DNA of 8,654 bases from Caldisericota bacterium (GTDB lineage: Bacteria; CG03; B21-G15), in NCBI GenBank assembly GCA_003650255.1, contig QMOP01000047.1:1-8654 (forward strand). Direction: 5' to 3'. The translations under genes and the position numbers were made by a program. The notes below the pieces were generated by a model. That model ran no database searches. It was not told the origin of the DNA and saw only the letters and a list, made by a program, of their open reading frames with translations. Position 1 is the first letter of the stretch, and every line of letters starts with the position of its first letter. Shown here one piece after another: positions 1 to 6,376 of this stretch.

Positions 1-1455
1 CTCCTTTGTTATTGTCTCCCTATAAGAAACCTGAACCTTCCCAATATTTGCACTTACATTAAACTCCTTCATCAACCTTTCAATTATTATTTCAAGATGA
101 AGTTCTCCCATTCCTGAAATAACTGTCTGCCCTGTCTCCTCATTATACTTTATCTTAAAAGTAGGATCCTCCTCTGAAAGTTTTGAGAGAGCCAGAGAAA
201 GCTTATCCTGGTCATCCTTTGTCTTCGGTTCTATTGCCTGCATTATAACAGGTTCTGGAAAGTGCATTTTCTCAAGTATTATCGGACGCTCCATATCAGT
301 TATTGTATCTCCTGTAAATGTCTGCGAGAATCCTACAACAGCAACTATCTCTCCTGCTCCTGCTTCCCTTTTGTCAAATCTTTTATTTGCATGCATTTCA
401 AGAATTCTATTAATTCTTTCCTTCCTATCTCTTGTAGCATTCAAAACCCTATCTCCTTTCTCTATTCTCCCAGAATAAATCCTTATATACACAAGTTTAC
501 CTACATATGGGTCACTTACAACTTTAAATGCAAGAGCAGAAAATGGATCATTTAAATCAGGTTTCCTTTCTTCCTCTTTTCCAGTTTCAGGATTTACTCC
601 CTTAACCACATCCATATCAATCGGACTCGGAAGATAATAAACTATTCCATCCATTAATAACTGTATTCCTTTATTCTTGAGTGCTGAACCACAGAAGATT
701 GGAACATATTTTCCAGTAAGAGTTGCCTTCCTTATTACACCTATTAACTCATCCTTTTCGATTTTTTCTCCCTCAACATATTTCTCAAGAATTTTATCAT
801 CAAATTCAGAAAGTATTTCAAAGTTTTTATGCTCCCAGTATTCAACCTCTTCAAAGTATTCCTCTGGAATCTCCTCTTCTCTCCAGGTTGCTCCGAGTTC
901 ATCCTCAGTATAAAGACGAAGTTTTCTACTAACAATATCTATTACTCCTTTTAAATTCTCTTCCTGTCCAAATGGGATTGCCACAACAATTGGAGTTGTC
1001 TGTAATCTTTTCTCTATTTCATCCACAACCCTGTGAAAATCTGCTCCGCGTCTATCAAGTTTATTTATAAAACAAATCCTTGGCACAGAATACCTATCAG
1101 CCTGTCTCCAAACTGTCTCTGACTGTGGTTCAACTCCCTCAACTCCACTGAAAACAACAACACATCCATCAAGGATTCTTAAACTTCTTTCAACCTCAAC
1201 TGTAAAATCAACATGTCCTGGAGTATCAATTATATTTATCTGATGATCATTCCAGAAACAAGTTGTTGCAGCAGAGGTTATTGTTATTCCCCTTTTTCTC
1301 TCCTGTTCCATCCAGTCCATTGTTGCTGTCCCCTCATGAACCTCTCCCATTTTCCATATTTTACCTGTATAGTAAAGAATCCTCTCTGTCAAAGTTGTCT
1401 TTCCTGCATCAATGTGTGCAACTATACCTATATTTCTGATTCTACTTAAATCCAT
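1..1455 (-). CDS. fusA: Elongation factor G, N-terminal 485 residues (3' end beyond window)
   Basis: EF-G is the cytoplasmic GTPase that drives tRNA-mRNA translocation on the ribosome and, with RRF, ribosome recycling. The start is the ATG at 1455-1453, giving the classic EF-G opening MDLSRIRNIGIVAHIDAGKT. The GTPase motifs are complete: P-loop AHIDAGKT (residues 13-20), switch I ending in RGITI (55-59), DTPGH with the catalytic His81 (77-81), NKLD (131-134) and GSA (256-258). Domain II follows (ALAFKVVSDPYVGKL, about 307-321), then domain III with GMGELHLEI (448-456). The frame is open through base 1 and ends at residue 485, near the domain III/IV junction; domains IV and V are outside the window (usual length about 690-700). 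The sequence looks like canonical EF-G1 rather than a paralogue, though RKRG replaces the usual KERG in switch I and GFSQTFTGDT replaces the usual GLKDTTTGDT. It starts 2 nt after rpsG, as in a standard str operon. Confidence 0.97.
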   Translation of the reverse strand, partial: MDLSRIRNIGIVAHIDAGKTTLTERILYYTGKIWKMGEVHEGTATMDWMEQERKRGITITSAATTCFWNDHQINIIDTPGHVDFTVEVERSLRILDGCVVVFSGVEGVEPQSETVWRQADRYSVPRICFINKLDRRGADFHRVVDEIEKRLQTTPIVVAIPFGQEENLKGVIDIVSRKLRLYTEDELGATWREEEIPEEYFEEVEYWEHKNFEILSEFDDKILEKYVEGEKIEKDELIGVIRKATLTGKYVPIFCGSALKNKGIQLLMDGIVYYLPSPIDMDVVKGVNPETGKEEERKPDLNDPFSALAFKVVSDPYVGKLVYIRIYSGRIEKGDRVLNATRDRKERINRILEMHANKRFDKREAGAGEIVAVVGFSQTFTGDTITDMERPIILEKMHFPEPVIMQAIEPKTKDDQDKLSLALSKLSEEDPTFKIKYNEETGQTVISGMGELHLEIIIERLMKEFNVSANIGKVQVSYRETITKE

Positions 1456-1457
1456 AT

Positions 1458-1928
1458 CTACCACCTGTAATGTGCAAATGCTCTGTTTGCCTCTGCCATC
1501 TTATGCATATCCTCTCTTTTCTTTACTGCTCCTCCTTCACCTTTAAATGCTAAAATAAGTTCATCACAAAGTTTCTCATGCATCGGTCTTCCTTTTTTTG
1601 ATCTGGCTACATCAATTATCCATTTAATTGCAAGATGAAGTGCTCTTTCAGGCCTTACTTCCATTGGAACCTGATATGTTGCTCCACCAACCCTTCTTGG
1701 TCTTACTTCTAACTTAGGTTTCACATTTTCAATTGCTCTTTCAAGAACTTCAAGCGGTTTTTTATTCAACTTTTTAGCTGCATTTTCCAAAGCAGTATAA
1801 AATATTTTTTCTGCTACTGTTTTCTTTCCATCCCACATAAGTTTGTTTATAAACTTATGAGCAACAACACTATTATATCTTACATCTGGTGGAATCTCCC
1901 TTCTTTTAACAGGTCCTTTCCTCGGCAT
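1458..1928 (-). CDS. rpsG: 30S ribosomal protein S7
   Basis: S7 is a primary 16S rRNA-binding protein that nucleates assembly of the 30S head and lies near the E site. The 156-residue product is complete and of the usual bacterial length. It opens MPRKGPVKRREIPPD, has the beta-hairpin region EVRPRRVGGATYQVPMEVRP at about residues 74-93, the helical stretch ALHLAIKWIIDVARS, and ends in the conserved HKMAEANRAFAHYRW. The ATG at 1928-1926 shares its A with the rpsL stop codon (TAATG) and has GGAGG 4 nt upstream. The stop is TAG, 2 nt before fusA. In E. coli S7 represses the str operon by binding the rpsL-rpsG spacer. Here no spacer exists, so any autoregulation must use another site (inference). 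The AGG TGG codons for the last two residues also serve as the fusA Shine-Dalgarno. Confidence 0.98.
   Translation of the reverse strand: MPRKGPVKRREIPPDVRYNSVVAHKFINKLMWDGKKTVAEKIFYTALENAAKKLNKKPLEVLERAIENVKPKLEVRPRRVGGATYQVPMEVRPERALHLAIKWIIDVARSKKGRPMHEKLCDELILAFKGEGGAVKKREDMHKMAEANRAFAHYRW
1461..1466 (-). promoter_or_regulatory. Shine-Dalgarno of fusA, inside the end of rpsG
   Basis: AGGTGG lies 5 nt upstream of the fusA ATG and is formed by the AGG TGG codons for the conserved Arg-Trp C-terminus of S7, directly before the TAG stop. It is a slightly imperfect match to AGGAGG because the Trp codon fixes a T. Confidence 0.85.
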
Positions 1929-2314
1929 TATCCCTCCGCTACCTTCTTAGGTCTTTTTGTCCCATATTTTGACCTTGACTTCATTCTTCCTTCAACACCA
2001 CTTGCATCAAGTGCTCCCCTTACAATATGGTATCTTACTCCTGGCAGATCCTTTACCCTTCCACCTCTCACAAGCACAATTGAGTGTTCCTGAAGATTGT
2101 GCCCTATTCCAGGAATGTAAGCAGTAACCTCAATTCCATTTGTAAGTTTCACCCTTGCAACTTTTCTTAAAGCAGAGTTTGGCTTTTTTGGAGTTGTTGT
2201 ATAAACTCTCAAACATACTCCCCTTCTCTGAGGGCAGTTCTGAAGAGCAGGAGATTTACTCTTCTTTTTCTTGGGCTTTCTACCAATTCTTACAAGTTGA
2301 GAAATCGTCGGCAT
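1928..2314 (-). CDS. rpsL: 30S ribosomal protein S12
   Basis: S12 lies at the interface of the 30S shoulder next to the decoding centre, contacts helices 18 and 44 of 16S rRNA and tunes decoding accuracy. The product is 128 residues; E. coli S12 is 124, and the extra length is a short C-terminal tail (KKVAEG). The lysine-rich N-terminal extension (GRKPKKKKSKSPAL) leads into CPQRRGVC, then TTTPKKPNSALRKVARV and GHNLQEHSIVLVRGGRVKDL. Counting the start Met, the residues whose change gives streptomycin resistance or dependence (Lys43, Lys88, Pro91) are all wild type, so nothing in S12 predicts resistance. Asp89, the residue methylthiolated by RimO in E. coli, is present. The ATG at 2314-2312 is preceded by AAGGAG at 5 nt, inside the end of rpoC. 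The stop TAA overlaps the rpsG ATG by one base. Confidence 0.98.
   Translation of the reverse strand: MPTISQLVRIGRKPKKKKSKSPALQNCPQRRGVCLRVYTTTPKKPNSALRKVARVKLTNGIEVTAYIPGIGHNLQEHSIVLVRGGRVKDLPGVRYHIVRGALDASGVEGRMKSRSKYGTKRPKKVAEG
1932..1937 (-). promoter_or_regulatory. Shine-Dalgarno of rpsG, inside the end of rpsL
   Basis: GGAGGG precedes the rpsG ATG, with GGAGG at a 4-nt spacing. It is built from the last codons of rpsL (GCG GAG GGA, Ala-Glu-Gly), so the added C-terminal tail of S12 carries the signal. The start codon itself overlaps the rpsL stop as TAATG. Confidence 0.88.
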
Positions 2315-2316
2315 AA

Positions 2317-5300
2317 CTACTCCTTATAAATTCCTGTTCCTGCTGGTATAGGTCTTCCAATTATAACATTCTCCTTTAATCCTCTCAAATAATCAATTGC
2401 ACCTGAAACACTTGCCTCTGTAAGAACTCTTGTTGTCTCCTGGAAACTTGCTGCTGAAATAAATGATTCACTTGCAAGAGCTGCTTTTGTAATTCCAAGC
2501 AAAACCGGCTCCCATTCAACTGGCCTTTTCTTACTCTTAACAAGTTTCTCATTAATCTCCTCTATTTTCCATCTTGAAACAAGCTGTTTTGGAACAACCT
2601 CATCTGAATCACCAGCATCCCTTACTCTAACAATTGAAAGCATTTGTCTTATTATAATCTCAATATGTTTGTCATTTATTGAAACACCCTGAAGACGATA
2701 AACGCCCTGTATTTCACTTAAAAGATGCTGTTGAACTCCCTTCTCTCCTTTTACTTCCAGAATATCATGAGGATCAACAGGTCCATCTGTGAGTGCCTCT
2801 CCAGCCTCAACATAATCTCCTTCATAGACCATTAAATGTTTTCCATGAGGAATTAGATACTCCTGTGGTTCTCCAAACTCCGGAACAACCTCAACTATTA
2901 CCTCTCCTTTTTCAGTTTGTTTTATGTGTACTTTTCCTGATATACGTGTAATTACCGCCTTCTTATGAGGACGTCTTGCCTCAAAAAGTTCAGTAACTCT
3001 TGGAAGTCCTCCTGTAATATCCTTAATCCTTGTTATCTCCTGAGGAATTTTTGCAAGAATATCTCCAGCTATAACTTCCTCGCCATCATCAACAACCAAA
3101 TGAGTATCAGGTGGAAGTGGATATGTAATTGATTTCCCATCCTTTCTTAAAACAATCTGTGGTTTATATTTCTGCTTCTGATACGGAATTATAACTTTTT
3201 CCTCTATTCCTGTTTCTCTATTTATCTCCTTTCTCATTGTAATTCCTTCAACAACATCCTCCCAGTGAATTCTTCCTTCCTCTTCAGCAATAAGTGGAAA
3301 CACTCTTGAATCCCATCTTGCAATAACTGTTCCTTTTCTTACCTCCCCCTCTCTTGTTACAAAAATTTCTGATCCATAAGGGAGATCAAAAACTTCACTT
3401 GGACCATCCTTTGGCTTAAATATTACCTTGCTTCTTCTTGAAATAACAACATTTCTATTATATCTATCTTTAACATACTTTAAATCCTCAAAAGAGATTT
3501 TTCCATCCTTTGCAATCTTTATCTCTGAAACCTCCTCTATTGTTCCAGCAATTCCTCCAACATGGAAGGTTCTTAAAGTAAGCTGGGTTCCTGGCTCACC
3601 AATAGATTGAGCGGCAATAATTCCAACTGGAAGTCCTACTTTAGCAAGTTTTCCAGTTGCAAGGTCCATTCCATAACATTTCGCACACACTCCATATCTT
3701 TCCTGACAGGTAAGAACACTCCTTATAGGAACTGCTTCAATTCCTGCCTCCTCAATCCTCTTTGCCTGTTCATAATTTATAACCTCTCCCTGTTTAACTA
3801 TAATCTCAACCTCTCCTGTTTCAGGATTTGTTATTGTAATATTTTTAAGTGCCACCCTTCCAAAAATCCTTTCTGTAAGAGATTCTATCACATTTGTTCC
3901 ATCTTTAAGTGCTGTTACAACAATTCCATTTTCTGTTCCACAATCATGAGTTGTTACCACAACATTGTGGCTCACATCTATAAGTTTTCTTGAAAGATAA
4001 CCAGCATCAGCAGTTTTGAGTGCTGTATCAGCAAGTCCTTTTCTTCCTCCATGTGTTGAGATGAAATATTCTAAAACTGTAAGCCCCTCTCTGAAACTTG
4101 ATATGACAGGTGACTCAACTATCTCTCCCATTCCTCCTGTAAGACGTTTCTGTGGTCTTGCCATAAGTCCTCTCATTCCTGCAAGCTGTCTCACCTGAAT
4201 CCTTGAACCTCTTGCACCCGAATCAGCCATCAAAAAGAGAGCATTAAACCTTGGCTTATCAGGCAAGTGAGGTTCAGTTTCTGTCTTTTTAAGTGTCTCA
4301 AAAAGTTCCTCTGAAACCTGCTCAGATACATCCTGCCATATCTGAATAATTTTATTATATCTTTCAACTGCTGTTATTACTCCGGATTTGTACTGTTCCT
4401 CAACCCTTCTTACCATTTTCTTTGCTTTCTCAATTAACTCAATTTTTTTCTCAGGAATAACCATATCATCAATATTTATTGTTAATCCTGAAATTGTGGC
4501 ATATTTAAAACCATGTTCTTTAATATCATCAAGAAGTTTAACCGTCCTTGCCTTCCCTATTTTCTTATATGCCTCCTCAATCAACTCTCTCAAATTGTCC
4601 TTTGATACTTCCTTATTCCAGAATCTCAACTCTTCTGGAAGAATTTGATTAAAAATAACTCTACCACATGTTGTCCAGTCATTCTCATCCTTTAATGAAT
4701 TTATTCCCTTTACCTTAATTCTTGCATGAATATCAATCTCCCTTATCTGATGATTATAAATAACCTCCTCTATTGAAGAAAAGAGCCTTCCTTCTCCTTT
4801 AACTCCTTTCTTAACTTTTGTAAGATAAGCAAGCCCCATCACTATGTCCTGTGATGGCATTGATATTGGTCTTCCATTTGCAGGAGAGAAGATATTGTTT
4901 GAGGAAAGCATAAGGATCAGGGCTTCAATTCTTGCCTGAGGAGTTAGAGGAAGATGAACTGCCATCTGATCACCATCAAAGTCAGCATTAAATGGAGGAC
5001 ACACAAGAGGATGAATCTGAATTGCCTTTCCTTCAACAAGGACAGGTCTAAATGCCTGAATACTTAATCTGTGAAGTGTTGGTGCTCTGTTTAAAAGAAC
5101 TGGATGGTCCTTAATCAATCTTTCAAGTATGTCATAAACTCTTGGAGTTGCTCTCATCCATTCCTTTCTTGCCATCTGATGTGTCTGTATATCCTCCTCC
5201 TTCATAAGTTCTCTCAAGATGAATGGTTTGAAAAGTTCAAGTGCAATATCTTTCGGAATTCCGCACTCATCAAGCTTTAAATGAGGGCCAACAACTATTA

Positions 5301-6363
5301 CGGCTCTTCCAGAATAGTCAACCCTTTTTCCAAGAAGATTCTGTCTGAATCTACCCTGTTTTCCTTTTAATGAATCTGAAAGTGATTTAAGGGGTCTTCC
5401 AGCACTTCCTGTAAAATATTTCCCTCTTATTCCATTCTCAATCAACCCATCAACTGCTTCCTGAAGCAATCTTTTTTCATTATTTATCACAACCTCAGGT
5501 GCTCTCAATGAAAGAAGATTTTTAAGGCGATTGTTTCTATTAATTATTCTCCTATAAAAATCATTTAAATCAGAAGAAGCAAACTTTCCACCTTCAATAG
5601 GAACAAGGGGTCTTAAATCAGGAGGAAGAACAGGAATCCTTTCAAGAACCATCCATTCTGGTTTGTTTCCAGAATGTCTGAAACTCTCAACAATCTCAAG
5701 GTGTTTAACAATCCTTGATATAAACTGGGGAGGTAAGTTCTTATCCTCAAGTTTCTTCCTCAACTCCTTTGCCTTCTCATCAAGATCAAGCTCTTTAAGA
5801 AGTTTCTTTATTACCTCTGCTCCTGTCCCAGCAACAAATCTATTACCATACCTTCTTCTATACTCATTATACTCCTCAACACTAATAACCTGTCCCTTTC
5901 TCAACGGCGTATTTTTCGGGTCAACTATTATATACCCTGCATAATAAATAAGTTTTTCAAGGTCTGTTATTTTAAGTCCAAGAAGTATAGCAATTCTTGA
6001 AGGAGGTTTTCTGAAAAACCATGGATGAACAACAGGAACAACAAGTTCTATATGTCCCATCCTTACCCTTCTTACTTTTGACTCTGTCACCTCAACCCCA
6101 CATCTATCGCAGATTACTCCTTTATGCTTTTCGTATTTATATTTTCCGCAACTGCATGTCCAGTCTCTTGTTGGTCCAAAAATCTTTTCACAGAAAAGTC
6201 CATCCCTTTCAGGTTTAAATGTTCTATAATTTATTGTTTCAGCTTTTTTTACTTCACCGTATGACCATTTAAGAATATCCTGAGGAGAGGCAATTGAAAG
6301 TTTTATAGCATCAAAACTTGAAAAATCTATCTCTTCAACCTTTTTTCTTTTTAACCTCGGCAT
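2317..6363 (-). CDS. rpoC: DNA-directed RNA polymerase subunit beta-prime
   Basis: Beta-prime carries the catalytic Mg of RNA polymerase and forms one side of the DNA-binding cleft. The 1348-residue protein is complete in one frame (E. coli 1407). The zinc ribbon is Cys70, Cys72, Cys85, Cys88, the same numbers as in E. coli. The active-site loop NADFDGDQ places the Mg ligands at Asp461, Asp463 and Asp465. The bridge helix lies at about 713-737 (ADSGARGSRIQVRQLAGMRG). The second zinc site is Cys808, Cys886, Cys893 and Cys896. The trigger loop begins at about 913-937 (IGEPGTQLTLRTFHVGG), with Leu930 where E. coli has Met932, and resumes at about 1113 (IKDITGGLPRVTELFEARRP). The roughly 170 residues between are an SI3-type insert. 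A short insert follows the bridge helix (LTGGMGE, 741-747). HPWFFRKPPSRI near residue 113 departs from the usual FxSLPSRI. No Thermus/Thermotoga-style N-terminal insert is seen. The ATG lies 13 nt after the rpoB stop. Confidence 0.99.
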   Translation of the reverse strand: MPRLKRKKVEEIDFSSFDAIKLSIASPQDILKWSYGEVKKAETINYRTFKPERDGLFCEKIFGPTRDWTCSCGKYKYEKHKGVICDRCGVEVTESKVRRVRMGHIELVVPVVHPWFFRKPPSRIAILLGLKITDLEKLIYYAGYIIVDPKNTPLRKGQVISVEEYNEYRRRYGNRFVAGTGAEVIKKLLKELDLDEKAKELRKKLEDKNLPPQFISRIVKHLEIVESFRHSGNKPEWMVLERIPVLPPDLRPLVPIEGGKFASSDLNDFYRRIINRNNRLKNLLSLRAPEVVINNEKRLLQEAVDGLIENGIRGKYFTGSAGRPLKSLSDSLKGKQGRFRQNLLGKRVDYSGRAVIVVGPHLKLDECGIPKDIALELFKPFILRELMKEEDIQTHQMARKEWMRATPRVYDILERLIKDHPVLLNRAPTLHRLSIQAFRPVLVEGKAIQIHPLVCPPFNADFDGDQMAVHLPLTPQARIEALILMLSSNNIFSPANGRPISMPSQDIVMGLAYLTKVKKGVKGEGRLFSSIEEVIYNHQIREIDIHARIKVKGINSLKDENDWTTCGRVIFNQILPEELRFWNKEVSKDNLRELIEEAYKKIGKARTVKLLDDIKEHGFKYATISGLTINIDDMVIPEKKIELIEKAKKMVRRVEEQYKSGVITAVERYNKIIQIWQDVSEQVSEELFETLKKTETEPHLPDKPRFNALFLMADSGARGSRIQVRQLAGMRGLMARPQKRLTGGMGEIVESPVISSFREGLTVLEYFISTHGGRKGLADTALKTADAGYLSRKLIDVSHNVVVTTHDCGTENGIVVTALKDGTNVIESLTERIFGRVALKNITITNPETGEVEIIVKQGEVINYEQAKRIEEAGIEAVPIRSVLTCQERYGVCAKCYGMDLATGKLAKVGLPVGIIAAQSIGEPGTQLTLRTFHVGGIAGTIEEVSEIKIAKDGKISFEDLKYVKDRYNRNVVISRRSKVIFKPKDGPSEVFDLPYGSEIFVTREGEVRKGTVIARWDSRVFPLIAEEEGRIHWEDVVEGITMRKEINRETGIEEKVIIPYQKQKYKPQIVLRKDGKSITYPLPPDTHLVVDDGEEVIAGDILAKIPQEITRIKDITGGLPRVTELFEARRPHKKAVITRISGKVHIKQTEKGEVIVEVVPEFGEPQEYLIPHGKHLMVYEGDYVEAGEALTDGPVDPHDILEVKGEKGVQQHLLSEIQGVYRLQGVSINDKHIEIIIRQMLSIVRVRDAGDSDEVVPKQLVSRWKIEEINEKLVKSKKRPVEWEPVLLGITKAALASESFISAASFQETTRVLTEASVSGAIDYLRGLKENVIIGRPIPAGTGIYKE
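2320..2325 (-). promoter_or_regulatory. Shine-Dalgarno of rpsL, inside the end of rpoC
   Basis: AAGGAG lies 5 nt upstream of the rpsL ATG. The same six bases are the last two sense codons of rpoC (AAG GAG, Lys-Glu), directly before its TAG stop. Ribosomes finishing rpoC therefore occupy the rpsL initiation site, which suggests coupled translation (inference). Confidence 0.88.
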
Positions 6364-6365
6364 AA

Positions 6366-6375
6366 TCCTTCCTCC
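6366..6375 (-). promoter_or_regulatory. Shine-Dalgarno of rpoC
   Basis: The strand reads GGAGGAAGGA just before the rpoC ATG: GGAGG lies 7 nt upstream of the start, and AAGGA is a second, too-close match. It fills most of the 13-nt rpoB-rpoC gap and is the only ribosome-binding site in the window that lies wholly outside a coding region. It supports the ATG at 6363 as the rpoC start. Confidence 0.9.
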
Positions 6376-6376
6376 A

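Noticed and set aside
262..932. Plus-strand open frames of about 70-97 codons opposite fusA
   Set aside because: They lie antisense to a fully conserved EF-G frame, are rich in Ser/Cys/Phe/Tyr as expected from the complement of purine-rich codons, and lack recognisable motifs.
2041..2070. Streptomycin-resistance changes in S12
   Set aside because: Lys43, Lys88 and Pro91 (counting Met) are all the sensitive-type residues.
3607..3993. A 128-codon plus-strand frame opposite rpoC, the longest antisense frame
   Set aside because: Its composition (Cys, Asn, Ser, Phe, Tyr) is that of a shadow of the beta-prime Zn2 region; it has no family resemblance and no credible ribosome-binding site.
6364..6376. 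Promoter or terminator in the rpoB-rpoC gap
   Set aside because: The gap is only 13 nt, almost all taken up by the ribosome-binding site; there is no hairpin or T tract.
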